This document shows positions 34,253 to 45,852 of a DNA stretch of 64,000 nt, in pieces (the first letter of the stretch is position 1; each line of letters begins with the position of its first letter). The position numbers were made by a program, and so were the translations under genes. Under the pieces are notes generated by a model, which had not been told where the DNA came from, searched no databases, and saw only the letters and a list, made by a program, of their open reading frames with translations. The stretch spans positions 3,100,001 to 3,164,000 of the forward strand of contig CM065652.1 of the NCBI GenBank assembly GCA_033220425.1. Direction: 5' to 3'. Source of the stretch: Lepraria neglecta. Lineage: Eukaryota; Ascomycota; Lecanoromycetes; Lecanorales; Stereocaulaceae.

Positions 34253-35738
34253 TTATTGTAGGGGTTCGGAGCTGGAGGATAGTCTGTTCAGGTGGAGGTA
34301 TACATCTGTGCCGTATCTATGGAGATGGACTAGGTCAGCTCCATTCAAATGATCGGGAAGAGTTGGAGGACTCACCCCTCCATGCTGATAAGTTTGAGGT
34401 CGCCTCCAAAGTACCGTGCATATAATCGACTGATGGGTAGACCATAACCAAATCCAGCCATAGGGGCTTTGAAATCACTCTTGTTGAAATTGGGATCCAG
34501 ATCCGGCGTCGAATCCACAGTCGTGTACATGTACGTCCAGACTAAGGGTATTGTAGATCTTGGTATGCCTCCTCCTTCGTCCGAGATCTTGATCGTTATG
34601 TCTTCCTTCCCTTCAGCAATAATAATCTTCGTCACAGGAAACTCCTCCTTCTCCGGTCCATGCGTTTCCACAACCGCTCGTAGGGAGTTCTTAAGGGTTT
34701 CGAACAGCATGTGCGATAGATGTCCCGGCACGTACATAAAATGTAGATCGGGTTTGCAAACCAATTGGACCTTTGGTGCGTCAAACATGCCGTAGTGATC
34801 TTCACACACGAACCTCGCGTTCTCGATAGCCTCTTGGGCCAATTCCCTAACGTTGGTCTTTGTGCATATTATACCAACGTAATTAGGCTCCATTGACGAC
34901 TTCTGATCTGTGAGGGCGATGTGTTGGCCGATAAGCATTCGAATGCCTATTCGTGACATGTAGAATCGGTCGAGGAAGGATTGGATATTCGTGTCGATCT
35001 GCATCCGTTGACGTTTTCGCTTGTATTCATTGATACCCTGCGCAACTGTTGTCACCACGCCATCATGCCGCCTCTTGATACCTTCCAGAGTCTTGGCAAA
35101 TCGCTTGTTGTAGTCATTCAGTTCTGGTGGCCACTCGCCCTCCTCGTCTATGCTGGCATAGTACCTCCTTGAGGAGCTTTTGCCTGCACCACTACTGCCA
35201 TTGCCATTTCTTTGCTGCGATCGGTATTGGCCTTCTTTTACGCTGGGATTATGTGTAGTCTGGCTTAGAATCTTTGATTCTCGCGCATTCTGTTTCATTG
35301 GCCGGAGGAGCCGCTCTTTAATCTCCGAGTCTAGGTTTGGTCTCGATAGGCTCGTTATGTCCTATCCTGCGATCAGCCAAGGTCCTCGACGGAATCAGGG
35401 CAGTATGCTCCATACTTCGAATGATTGTGAATACCAGTCTCTGACTTTTTTGATCGATGGCATATCATTCAGCCCATCCGGCAAATTTCCAAGCTCTTGT
35501 ACCCTATGTGCCAGTCGAATGGGGAGCTCTTCGGAGAGGAATTGGGAGGCGCGGAATAGGGTACCTGGGCAGAGGGCTGTCAGCGCTTTTGTTGGAGTCC
35601 TGCTCCCAGGGGTATTTCTTCACCTGTAGATGGCCTTTCCCCGAACTGTACCATCTGACGCAAGCTCACTCCAGTCGCGGGGAAACTGGAGTAGTGTTTG
35701 ATGGTGTCCAGCAGCCTCTCTGAACCCTTCCATGACAT
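34253..35738 (-). CDS. Mitochondrial pyruvate/branched-chain dehydrogenase kinase (PDK family)
   Basis: A GHKL-fold protein kinase that phosphorylates and shuts down the mitochondrial pyruvate (or branched-chain) dehydrogenase complex. Four exons, 35738-35624, 35564-35416, 35361-34376 and 34316-34253, all match in phase and give 437 aa, the usual size. The N-terminal part has TIKHYSSFPATGVSLRQMVQ and FLSEELPIRLAHRVQELGNL. The four-helix domain includes FLDRFYMSRIGIRMLIGQHI. The ATP site shows the N box (HMLFETLKNSLRAV), the G1 box (SDEGGGIPRS) and the G2 box (GFGYGLPISRLYARYFGGDL). The last exon encodes the C-terminal tail YGTDVYLHLNRL. A Ser/Gly/Arg-rich insert (NGNGSSGAGKSSSRRYYASI) lies between helices, as in many fungal members. 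Confidence 0.95.
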
Positions 35739-36667
35739 CTTGCTTTCTCAGGCCTTGCGGCCTAATTCCCTGGGACAGACGCCAATGTGCTCGAAGCTTT
35801 CCCCCTGGATTCAATGGTATGAATCTCTTGCAATGGCCCAGCACACGTGATGCCTCACACAATTCCTGCCAGTTGCTGACTTGGATATCAAGGTAGCTTA
35901 GTAGAGGAAGGTTCGGGCTCCAGAAAGCAGTATTCGGCCAATTGGTAGGTACCGTAAGAAAAAATACATACAAAGGATTGAACACTGTTTGTTGTGCCTT
36001 GTCTATAACTGAGTCATTCACGAATCGAAGTGGGAGGACTTCCCGAGGCCCGGCGCTTTCCCCACAATTTCATGGTGTCGGGTGAATTTCGCTTGAACGT
36101 ACCCCCTGTTCCATCCTCTTCTCCGACATTTGACGTCTCTATTATGGGATTCTGGCCTAAGTTTCCTCGAGAAACCTCCTCTATTGTTCCGATTCTGCCC
36201 GTAGAGCCAAGAGGAGCACGCGAGTACTCGACACAATGAGCTTGCCTATCTCCTATGGAGAAAGGCTTTCGGCATTCTCCCCGACCTCTATCTAGCCACC
36301 CTCTCGTTACCTGCCAGCGCTCTCCCTGCACTTGTACTTCCTTGACCACCGTGACCGCTGAAAGGAGTTCAAGAATAGTGTGGGAGACCTATTGATGCCC
36401 TTGATGGACCAGGCTTGACCAAATGCTTGATGGACAGTGCAAAATGCTGTCATTGGCGTATTTTGACCACCTGAATCATCATCATGGAGGGTAAATTGTG
36501 CAAGTAGAGGCTGATGAATGACATTGTAATATTGATGGTGGCTTGATGGGCAAATATCTCGGAGCCATTGTTTTGGCCAGCATGGAACGAGCAAGTCGCG
36601 CTTTCCATTTCTTCTTAAGCCCACCCCAGCTCCAAATTCGAAAGATCCAAGCACCAATCACCGCAAA
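35739..36667. other. Divergent intergenic region
   Basis: The promoter side of the PDK gene and the flank of the broken gene at 36.7 kb. Minus-strand ORFs at 36021-35620 and 36349-36014 overlap or precede PDK exon 1 in another frame and lack features. Nothing is called. Confidence 0.45.
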
Positions 36668-38038
36668 ATGGAGCAGTCATACAATTTCGCGTATCCGTTC
36701 CCTCGCTTTGCAAGTCCTTCTAAGAGTGCTCCCTTGACTCCTCAAAACGCGTCAACTCCTGACCCTGCACTCATGCCTCGCAACAGTAATCCCAGTGCTC
36801 CAAACGTACAGCAATCGCAGTCTTCCTTGTCCTTGCAATCTTTCTATGGATACCCAATCCGTTCCCGGGTACTCCGAGACAGCCAGACCGAGTGCAGTTC
36901 TCCCATGATGCAGTTGACGAGTAAGCCATTGGTCACTGCCTACCCAGAAATTGCTGATCAATGAAGCTACTTCTCCCATTACGAAGGGCACCAAGACTGC
37001 GGTATCACATCCAAGGATCTGTATATCTCTCCGATCCCATTTGAAGACAATGGCCCGAAGCACAAGCTTTGCTGTAGCAACCGTGCTACGCTTCTGGAAG
37101 CCATGGGCGGAGGTGGACGTCACGGCTTCGAACGGCCTTACTTCCCAGCAGGATACCATTATCGAAGGTATTCAACTGCAGAGATCTGTATGATCCTTGA
37201 ACGCTTTGATGCAGTGGTCTTCATTGGTGATGACGTACTCAAGTACATCTACGCTGCCATCAATATGCTTCTCGGGGAGAACATGGCCCGAGGAGGCTTC
37301 AAGCAATGGAAAATGACCGAAAGCAATCGTGTTATCTGCCGCTGCGATAATCAGTTGACTAGACCTGAGTGCTCCAGTCATATCGTCATGGAAAGTCAGT
37401 ATGTAACCGACAACGATGAAGGTAGTGGCCATAGGAGCCCTTCCTACTGTGATCATAAGTGCAATGAGATTTATTCTACCAGAAGAAGGCCGAGCTTACA
37501 GCTTTAGGCACACCGCATGTGTACTTCCCAATCGCACGTTCCCAAGCCTCTGAAGACCTCCACGCCAGGTTCGCATCTCTACTTGCTCAAGACTCTGATG
37601 CCTACAAACCAATCCTGGTCATCCGCTCCCTATCACTGGCAACGTCGCTCTCTTGGGCAGCAGCGACGTCGTCTATGGACGAGTGGGTCTCTCTGGCCGA
37701 TGCCTCTGGTCGAAACATTCCTTTCCTATGGCTCGGCCCAAACGCTGCCGGCCATCTCAAACCCCCTGGCCAGATTTTGAGCCAAGGCAACAATGCAATC
37801 TGACACTACACGATTGAGGCCCAAAAGGAAGCAAAGCCTCGAGAGCTCGACGCCCTCGGCATGTACAATCTAACATTGCAAGCGAACAGCTGGGATGGTA
37901 GTTTCTATAGGCAAAAGGTTGGCCTTGTACAGGCTATGGTGGTAAGCGATTTCAGTGGTGACGGACGACTGCTCTAAGCGTCTCATTGCTAATACTGATT
38001 AGATCATCAACTGGCTGTCCAGGGTTGAGTCGACATAA
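36668..38038 (+). pseudogene. Broken membrane-anchored SGNH/PC-esterase-like protein
   Basis: The start at 36668 encodes a Ser/Pro/Asn-rich cytosolic segment. Near 36805 coding jumps to another frame that carries a signal-anchor helix (AIAVFLVLAIFLWIPNPFPG). One extra A in the run CCAAACG would join the two. Introns of about 46-55 bases link FSHDAVD to DYFSHYEGHQDCG, then the segment ICMILERFDAVVFIGDDVLK and CRCDNQLTRPECSS, then TPHVYFPIARSQASEDLHAR and MDEWVSLADASGRNIPFLWL. At 37801-37803 a TGA follows GQGNNAI-type sequence (QILSQGNNAI) and precedes HYT, where a Trp codon would be expected. The frame then continues to IINWLSRVEST and a stop at 38038. The family resembles fungal glycan O-acyltransferase/esterase-like proteins with an FVGDS block; here the block reads FIGDD, lacking the Ser. 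Both lesions and this change suggest decay. Confidence 0.65.
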
Positions 38039-38841
38039 GACTCTCGAGTTTGCCAGGCGTTTTTAGAAGCGCAAAACCAAGGCAATTTGTTTCTAATAAT
38101 AGGTACAATAAGTCAGATGCTATAGGAGCTTCGCAAAATTCACAGATGGTGGATAGCATATCAACACACCGGTCTTGATATCTTGTGACTTGTTGCACAA
38201 CCCTTTTTCAATTACATCAGACTTTCCTAGCTGCGTTCGAAAATGTTTCCCATTCTAGTATGTTGGTCCGAATGGAAGCTTGATCCTCACAGCATCTCCC
38301 TGTCATGCTTTCTTGACTTCCGTGTGCTATATCTTAATAGCACCTCATTATGTACTAACATTGTTCTGATTCGCTGGCTGTGTGAGTCTCTCTGACGCAA
38401 TATTGAACCCAGTTTGAAGTTTTGCTGACTAGATCTACAATGAGGATGGCTATAATTGTTTCGTGCATTCATTCCGAAAGCCGTCGGGACGGACCAAATG
38501 TTGCGGAAGATACTCTGCATTTGCCCAAGGAGGCAAAGTCCACATCACGTAGAGACTTATCATGATGAAGAGCGAGATTACAATGCTAAGCGCAATTGGA
38601 ATTGGAGACTTCTCCGCACAGTGACAGCAGGCTTGTGATTGGAGGAAAGGAGGTTTCTCCGCGGTTGCCACCGAATTCAATGGCTTCGTCATCATCCAGT
38701 GGGAAGAGAAATAGGATCGCAATGGGCAATAAGGACCCATGCCTTGTTACATTGTGTGGACCCATTTCAATCACACCGACTTTCCTGCCGATCCTCGGAC
38801 CTGGTCCGAGACAAAGTATGAGGACAATAACCACATGAATT
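38039..38841. other. Intergenic; no clear gene
   Basis: Short minus-strand ORFs (38740-38450, 38852-38586) include one hydrophobic stretch (ALSIVISLFIMISLYVMW) that could be a chance or remnant transmembrane segment. No start, splice link or domain supports a gene. Confidence 0.35.
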
Positions 38842-39152
38842 ATGCCTTCCATGGCCTCGCTGCTTCAAATTCCAGACACAACAGCCTTCGCCATCATGGA
38901 ATATGAGATAGCTCTGCCTACACGCCCCACGAATCTTTTGACGTTCCTGCTAGGCCAGCCTCGAAGCTCATCCTTCCACGATAGCTACAACGAAGAGCCA
39001 ACCTGGTTCTGCCCTTCCCAGACATTCTGCGTCTCAGCAGCCTCGCCAGAGACCAGGTCATACACCTTCGAACAGATAAAAGAGCTAGTCACGTCCTTTG
39101 CCTCAGGCCTCCGCAAAGCAGGATTCCAGCCCGGCGACCGCCTGATGACCAT

Positions 39153-39287
39153 GTACGTACTTTCTTTTCGGAGGGTTATCTTCCCCATTGGGACCATTGG
39201 CTGAGTCCTGAGACCCATTGCAGGAGCAATATCTCTAGCTATGCCCCCTAAACATGTATCACACCTCTTTTTTCTATCCATAAAGAG
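39153..39287 (+). repeat. Introner-like intron, copy A1
   Basis: About 135 bases inserted after CTGATGACCAT in the adenylate-forming pseudogene. It starts GTACGTACTTTCTTTTCGGAG and ends TCTATCCATAAAGAG. It aligns over nearly its whole length with the insert at 40446-40576 and with intron 6 of the GH63 gene. Blocks shared with the GH63 copy are GGGACCATTG and CCCTAAACATGT; the block shared with the second copy is TCTATCCATAAA. Confidence 0.75.
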
Positions 39288-40445
39288 GCATGCCGACCCC
39301 GAAATGTGCGTAGGGCTCCAGAGGACGTCTTTCTCTCTGTCCTTATCCTTGCCACTATTGCAGCAGGTGGTATCTTCGTTGATCGAGACCCTGATCACAG
39401 TGCCGAACAACAAGCCGCTATCATCAAGCACTGCGAGCCCACATTCTTACTCGTCTACTGTGGGCTTGAGGGTGTTGCGACAGAGACAATCCGTAAAGCT
39501 GACGCGGCCGACATCCACCAATATTGCTGGGATGGAAAGCTGTTTGATCCCGCAATTCCTTCGAAGGGAGGCGACACCAGTCTTCCCTATTGGAACATGC
39601 TCCTTGATCGTGAAGAAGGTTGAGCCTTCGAATGGAAACCCTTCGAGACAGAGACCGAGGCTGAAGCTACAGCAGTGATTATATACACATCAGGGTAAGT
39701 TTACCGTCTTCTTCAACACTGCCATCTTACGAGCCCCTTCTGAAATGAAGATAGTACGACCGGCGATCCCAAAGGCGTTGAACTGGGGCACAAAGGCCTC
39801 ATCGCAGGCAGCACGACCTACACGCACTTCTCCACACCATCCGCAAACCAACCAAGATAGTCCCACAACTTCAGTACCGCCCGTGCGGCTAGTCAGTAAG
39901 TCTTGACCCACCGTACATCTCATCAGTTGGACACATTTGGGAGTCGCGGACCATGTTTCGAGACTCAAATGTTCCTACCACATATTTCATAACTCTAATT
40001 ACCTCCGTCAAAGGAAGTTGCTGATGAAAGGTCTTCTTCAGAGGTATACTCTTCAACGCCCTCAAAAGCCGTTCCCAACTTCTCGTCTACGACTATCCCT
40101 CCTTCGAACTATCCAATTACCTCCACAGCATCTCCCAAAACCATACCACCATGGTCCGTGCTACCAAACAAGCACTAGAGGCAATGGCCCAACTTACAAG
40201 CTCGACCCACGACCTATCAAGTATCACAGCCATTCATGCCGGCGGGCAGATCATCCCGCAACGTACGCGCATCGCCGTTAACGATATAGTCGGCAGGCCT
40301 GTTGTCAGAGTCCTCTATGGTATGTCTGAGACTGCTACGTTCTTTACGTGTGAGATTGGGCCTCTAGATCAAGACGTAGCGGAAAGCACCTGTGTTGGAG
40401 CAAGGACAAGAAGGTGATGTGCAGTTTAAAACGCCTACGGCTATG

Positions 40446-40576
40446 GTACGTATTTTTCGGAGTGTTCCTTTCCCCCATTGAGAACATCATCTGAGTTCTA
40501 CTATCTCTTGCGGGAACAATGGCTCGGGCTGGGCTCTCCAAAACCTTTCACAAGCCCTGTTTCTATCCATAAACAG
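40446..40576 (+). repeat. Introner-like intron, copy A2
   Basis: About 131 bases inserted after ACGGCTATG in the same pseudogene as A1. It starts GTACGTATTTTTCGGAG and ends TCTATCCATAAACAG, so it has a good donor and acceptor. GGGAACAATG and CTCGGGCT match the GH63 copy A3, and the start and end match A1. Confidence 0.78.
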
Positions 40577-40882
40577 GAGGTTATCGGCGCAACCCGAAAG
40601 CTACTCAAGGGGTCGTTACGTCCGATGGCTGGATCGATAGTGGGGATACGGGATTCTATGCTATGGACGGACAGTGGCATGTCACCGGTCGTGTGAAAGA
40701 GTTGCTGAAGGTCAAGGGGAGGAGCATCAGCCCGGTACATAACCGCATCCTACACTTCCGCGCCGTTCAATTCACACATACTTCCCTTAAACCCATTCCC
40801 CTCCCGACTAACTCCCCAACTCTGGCTCGACTTGGGGTTCTCGCGGGTGACAAAAGAATCGGTTCGCCAGGCACTTATAATA

Positions 40883-41250
40883 GTCTATAGTCCCATATGC
40901 CGCCGTATTGTAGCCCCGCAGACATCCAAATCTGCCTTATAGCCTAGCTACTCCCAGGTCAGCGCCCGGGCGCAGAAACCGTCCTCCTCTAAGATTTGCT
41001 CTATCCGGCGTATATCTTTAGGGGTTATTTTAGCTGCTTTACCCCGTTGCTCCTCGTACTTAGGGTTATTAGTGTTACGCCGGGAGCTGGTCGCGGTGTA
41101 AATCCTTTGAATAGTCTGCTTTGGGACGCCCGTAACGTTCTCGATCGATCCGAATGATTGGGCGCTGTCGTACTGGAGGGTCCGGACCCTTTTGCGTACT
41201 GGGGTGTTCCATTCTTCGCCTGAATTATGCGGTACTGGCGTGATGAAATT
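40883..41250 (-). mobile_element. Tc1/mariner-like transposase fragment (N-terminal, decayed)
   Basis: A minus-strand frame encodes the paired helix-turn-helix region of a fungal Tc1-like transposase: TPVRKRVRTLQYDSAQSFGS, then ENVTGVPKQTIQRIYTATSS, AKITPKDIRRIEQILEEDGF and ALTWE. A TAG at 40948-40950 takes the place of the Gln usual after LTWE, and the frame continues LGYKADLDVCGATIRRHMGL to a second stop. The DDE catalytic domain is absent. The fragment lies directly against the truncated 3' end of the adenylate-forming pseudogene. I found no clear terminal inverted repeats, so the element limits are open. Confidence 0.75.
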
Positions 41251-41569
41251 TGGACGTTTTATGAGACTTATTGAGTTGATTGATTATCTAAGAAGCTCAG
41301 TGCATGCAGGTGTTTTATGACTGAGACGGCTAACTAAGCGAATTTCCAGCATGGCGACGATTGGGGCATAAGTATAGGGCGTATAGGTCGAATTAATAGG
41401 GGAGTTATAGGCGGAAAGGGGTTTTGGTAGAGGCCTCGCTTTTGTCACCCGGCGAGGTAATCTACCTTAGCCTCGGTACCGTTCCGTTATTAGCGCGAAT
41501 TGTCGAGTCGCACCTAAGCCCTTCCTGCAGAAATCTTTACTCAAGAAGTACTTTCCCTTGATTGTAACC
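41251..41569. other. Intergenic, no feature seen
   Basis: The short region between the transposase fragment and the next plus-strand gene. It could hold the rest of the decayed element and a promoter. It is fairly rich in TA steps. Confidence 0.4.
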
Positions 41570-43943
41570 ATGACCAAAAAGAAGAAGTCCAGCAATGGTG
41601 CAGGCGCTATCAGCACTGCTTCTGCCAACAACTTGTCGACTTCCTCAACACCGTCAGCTTCCCCTTCCCTCAATGGAGTCCAGTCTATTTCCAAGAACAA
41701 GATCCCAGACCCCTCGACCTCAGCACTGATAATATGCCGCAATAAACATTGGAGATGTATGACCTCTTACTATTCCGTGACACGGCTTGTCTGTGTTATA
41801 GAGCTCATGTTCAACAGATATTTCAAGCTTCCACGGTCCTTGGCTGCAGTTACCTCCAGAAGTCCTCGAATCACTCGCCTACAGCAATTATGACTCCCCG
41901 CGTCCGCGTCCCATAGATCCGGCCGTCTTCTTCGATCTGGTCAAAGTCCGGCGCTTGGTAGAGGAGGCTACCGATCTCGCTGTGCGCGCCGCCAACGGTA
42001 CAACCGCATCTTCGTTGAGTGCGGGAAATGGCATATTGGGTGGTGGTGGAGCAGCAGCTTTGGGCTTGGGCACTGGCGGAGGCGGGCCTAATGCGAAGCT
42101 CAGCAGAGAAAGAAAGCACCGGATGCGGGAGCAGGCTACTCAAAAGCTATCCCGCGCATACAAGTTGGACGAAATCGCGGCCAGCGTAGCTACCATGCAG
42201 GGGGCGTCTTCGTTAGAAGAGGTCGCCAAAATGGTCTTGCAACGCAGTGCAAACGATAGCGACGCCAAGTATGTGCACTTCTTCCACGAGAAGATTCCTT
42301 CCAGGATGCTCGCCCAGTGCACTGCTTTAGAGCCATTAGATCAAGTCATTCAAGATCATCCAACCGAGGGCGCGCCTTTACGGACAAGAGCTGTGACCCG
42401 GATATTCAAGGATGATTTCGTCGGTGCCGCACACGATTTGACTGAAGCGCTGGCGGTCTGTCGCTACACAATGGCTCAACACAAGGCAGGTAGAGGGCAG
42501 CTAGAGCTGGCAAATGCCCTAGGCGGGGCTGAGAGAAGAAACGGTGGCGCGCGGGATTGGAAATATGAGCCCAAAATTGAGGAAGCAGATCAACCTAGCA
42601 GCCTGGAGACCCAGCTGCTTTTCCACCGCGCCGGGGTCTATCTTACACTTGCTTGCCAACATGTCCATGCGTCGCTTGATGGCTTGGACGCAGCTCAAGG
42701 ATTGTCGGCATCCCAGCCAGAGCTTACGAAGGATCCAGCAGAGAAAGCAGCTCACTCACGCCGGCTAGAGGCGCGCAAGATGGTCAAGACTAATGCTAAA
42801 CGTGCTCTGCGGGATTACTTGAGCTTTCTCTCACATTTCGACTACACACCAGGACTCCCAGCTGAGGTCACAGAAGAATTCTTTCGTAAAGTCAACACCG
42901 CGGCAGGTGGGTTTGGAAACCCCAAGGGAACAAATCGGCTCCTCGAGATGTCGAGCAATTCTAACCTCAGCAACGGCCATCTCTCTGATTCGCTTGTCCC
43001 ACATAAACACAAAGACACACACCGCCACGGCACAAACGGGGCTCTTAATGAGAATACCTACGCAGGACTTCCTTCGCCCGAAATCCATCCCGTCTCTGCC
43101 CTCTTCTCATCGTCTCCTCCTGATAACCTTCCTCCCTATCCTGCGACATCGCAAGCACTTGTTCCCCGCAAACAAGCTCAGAAAAAGGCAGCTGATGACT
43201 TTGCTAGTCATTTCTTGGCTCAGTCGGAGCAGCATGAAGCAGTGACATATCATCCTCTCTTCACAGATGCTCTCCATTCGCTGCTGCTATGCCATTCACT
43301 TATCCAGACCTCCCCAAAGGAGCATCTCAGACACGCTCACATGGTAGCTCGGCTAGCCCGCGTCTGTGATGGCTATCCAATCTTTCTTGCAGCGCGCTCT
43401 CCAAGTCGGGCTGATTGGATCGAAGTCGTGCGCCGTGCTAACAACTGGGTTGGACTGCAGCAATCGTGGGAGACCTTGTGCGCGCCTGCTCCTTTGCCTG
43501 GACAAGTAGGGGCAACGAAGAAAGAAGAGACCGAGGAACAGGCAAAAGAACGGCGTAGGCAAGAGGCAATATTGGAAGCCTTGGCTGATGAGCGTGTACA
43601 CGACGAAGCAAGCTTCCAAGCTGCAGTGGCAGCACGAGAGCGAAGAGCCGAGGAGCAGAGAAGAGAAGAGCTTGGAAAGGGTGGTGGTAGTCCTAAGCGG
43701 TGGGCTCAGGAGGACGGGAAAGAGTATCCCATCAGCACCGAGAGGGCAGAAGCCATTGCGAGATGGGTGAGAGAAGCTCCTCTTACAGTTGCTGGTGCTG
43801 CCAAGGCAAAACGAGGTCCAAAGAAGGGGAAGGGGCGAAAAGAGCCCGCTCACGGCGAACATGATCTGGGCGCCAGTGTTGGTCAACTGGATGTGAATGA
43901 AGACGAAAGACGTAGTGCTGTGGACGAGGAGCTCGATACTTAG
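41570..43943 (+). CDS. Conserved fungal protein of unknown function (770 aa)
   Basis: Two exons, 41570-41756 and 41818-43943, join in phase (codon TAT across the splice) with a 61-base intron, giving 770 aa. The joined segment reads CRNKHWRYISSFHGPWLQLP, followed by PPEVLESLAYSNYDSPRPRP and IDPAVFFDLVKVRRLVEEAT, which is a conserved block in this family. A basic helix (KLSRERKHRMREQATQKLSR) and helical, TPR-like stretches follow (APLRTRAVTRIFKDDFVGAA, LLFHRAGVYLTLACQHVHAS). The C-terminal third holds a coiled coil (EEQAKERRRQEAILEALADE) and ends acidic. Relatives in Aspergillus have been labelled histidine kinase group protein, but no histidine kinase motifs are visible here, so that label should not be carried over. 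Start MTKKKKSS is the first ATG of the frame. Confidence 0.85.
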
Positions 43944-44866
43944 CCTTCTGAAAATCATCTCCAGACTTGCTGACATAGAGGAAACCCATGATCAATGGCT
44001 CGATAACAAGCACAAACGTCTGTGCTATCACTGACATATAGCCTCGTCGTCCATTGAACATAACTTTGTGGGTATGTTTTTAGGAATGTCCCCCCAAGGA
44101 CTCGGTCTAGGCTAATTTTGAGCTCGAATTGGTACCTAATGCGCGGGCCCGAGAAGCTCGAAGTTCACTTCAACAATTACCGTGCCTCCTCAGTTCCTCT
44201 TGGCAGGGGTTTCCTCCTAACCCTAAGCAGCTAACTCGGCCCGAAATTGCAACGTATAGGAAGTCACACTGAGGATTAGCACTTCACTGTGCAACCCGTC
44301 CTTGTTGGGCCTGGTCCTCGCTTACCGACCAATGTCACAAGGGGACCAGCGCCTCACGGCATCAAGTGCTGACCACCATTCACATGTTTGATCAGCCCCT
44401 GATAAGGCTTGCGCCCAGTCCTTGTTTAGCACGGACTAGATGGGCATATCTTCCAATGGTTGGGGTGGCTCGCACACCATTACCTTGATCACATTCAGCG
44501 AAAGGCTGTCCCATTGCGTGTCCAATGAATCTACTCGTTCTAGAACGCTTTGTACGGCTTTTTCAAAGTCTGCGGACCTGCGCCATGGCCTCCTACGAAT
44601 AGTGGGGGCGAAGTGCCTCCTTGTGCCTGGTCTTTGCTGATATATTCTGTCAGGCTGAGCTGCCAAGGCCACTGACGATAATTTACTGCCCTTGTCTGGA
44701 CGCTTTTGCTATTCCTGTGCAGGCAGTGTGGCCTTTCGTCTTGGCCCTGTATTTATCGCCCTCCTGCTCGTTAAGTCTATTTCTCGTCATAAACATCGTT
44801 CCAGTCCTACCGTTATTCAGCCTCGAGAACCGTTAGTCCCTCTTTTCAGCTACGGTCGGTCCGACA
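43944..44866. other. Intergenic with weak ORFs
   Basis: About 0.9 kb. A minus-strand ORF at 44672-44436 (with FEKAVQSVLERVDSLDTQWD) has helix-like composition but no start context, splice link or recognised family. It may be a remnant. The rest should hold the promoter of the following membrane-protein gene. Confidence 0.35.
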
Positions 44867-45852
44867 ATGTCCGCGACCGATTGTATGCCAATAGGTCTGG
44901 TGTACGATGCTGGTCTCACTGATTGCGCGACGTCTACCAGATTGCTGTGGTCGCTGGCTGTATTCAACGCTTGGTCCGCCTTCCTGTCGCTGTTTCTTGG
45001 TAAGTGGCTGCAGATGACGACTTTCATACAAGATCCTAGCTGAGTATATGTTCTTTAGGACATGATTCTATTCGCCGTCGGATCCCATCCTGCTCATGCA
45101 GTAAAGAATGGGGGCCATGGTCGTCCATCCTGATGGCGATGATACATCCTCTGGCTATGGCGGCGGCAACATTCTCGATCAGAGTCAATGGCTTTAAGCC
45201 GGACATCATACTAGTGTTTGCTATCTGGACTATGAGGCCACGCGTGGCCGCCACTCCGATATGGTACATGTTTGCCAAATGGTGCTCGAGCCGGAACCCG
45301 AATCCATATCTATGGACATTCAAGGACCACGTCGTCGAAGAAACGCTGCTCAACATCTTCTCTCTCCCCTTCGCCCTCCTCTTCATCGTCAACCGCCACG
45401 ACTCCCAGCAAGGATGGTGTGCATACTCTTCCGAGTATCTGTGGTTCTGGAACGCATTCTATGTCATCGCCGGAGCTGGGGTCATCTCTCTCATCCTATT
45501 AGCATACATGTTATTTCACGCCTGCACCAATAGTACAAGACACTACATGCGTGTGCCCAATGGTAAAGCTGGCGGAGGCGGATTGAGCCGTTTCTGGAAG
45601 TGGACTCTTACGATCGCTGGCATCAATATGATGGTAGCTTTCGCAGGCCAATGGTTTTTATGGGCCGGTATCTCCCCCTTCCTCCTTCCTCTGCCTAATT
45701 CCCTGCACTTCAGCTAACAGAGGGTAGCTTTCATTTATAACGCTGGCACAGACTTCTGTCCCGGTAGCCTGCTTGGAGAAAGTGCAACGTGGGCAGCTGC
45801 TCTTTTCACAATTGCCATTGGCCGGCCACTCATTGGTGGTCCTAACTCCTGA
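44867..45852 (+). CDS. Multi-pass membrane protein, unknown function
   Basis: Three exons, 44867-44999, 45059-45667 and 45728-45852, match in phase with introns of 59 and 60 bases, giving 288 aa. Hydrophobic segments in order are LLWSLAVFNAWSAFLSLFLG, a second around ILMAMIHPLAMAAATFSI, PDIILVFAIWT, ETLLNIFSLPFALLFIV, FWNAFYVIAGAGVISLILLA, WTLTIAGINMMVAFAGQWFL, and a last one around TWAAALFTIAIGRPLIG. Six or seven membrane passes fit. Cysteines cluster after the first segment (IPSCSCS). No family is recognised. The third acceptor was chosen as GGGTAG because it is the only one that keeps the frame into AFIYNAGTDFCPGS. Confidence 0.75.

Larger units (their letters stand above)
38842..40880 (+). 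pseudogene. Degraded adenylate-forming (acyl/aryl-CoA ligase-like) enzyme
   Basis: Pieces of an ANL-superfamily enzyme lie in the correct order. They are SYTFEQIKELVTSFASGLRK and AGFQPGDRLMTM, then APEDVFLSVLILATIAAGGI, then the phosphate-binding motif IIYTSG plus TTGDPKGVELGHKG (split by an ordinary 50-base intron near 39697), then SSITAIHAGGQIIP and VVRVLYGMSETATFFTCEIG, and finally DSGDTGFYAMDGQWHVTGRV and KELLKVKGRSISP. The pieces sit in several frames. A TGA at 39621-39623 interrupts the run before AFEWKPF. Two introner-like inserts (39153 and 40446) split it where introns would be expected, but the flanking phases do not all fit. The C-terminal part is lost where a Tc1-like fragment begins near 40883. 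A substrate cannot be inferred from such a damaged copy. Confidence 0.82.
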
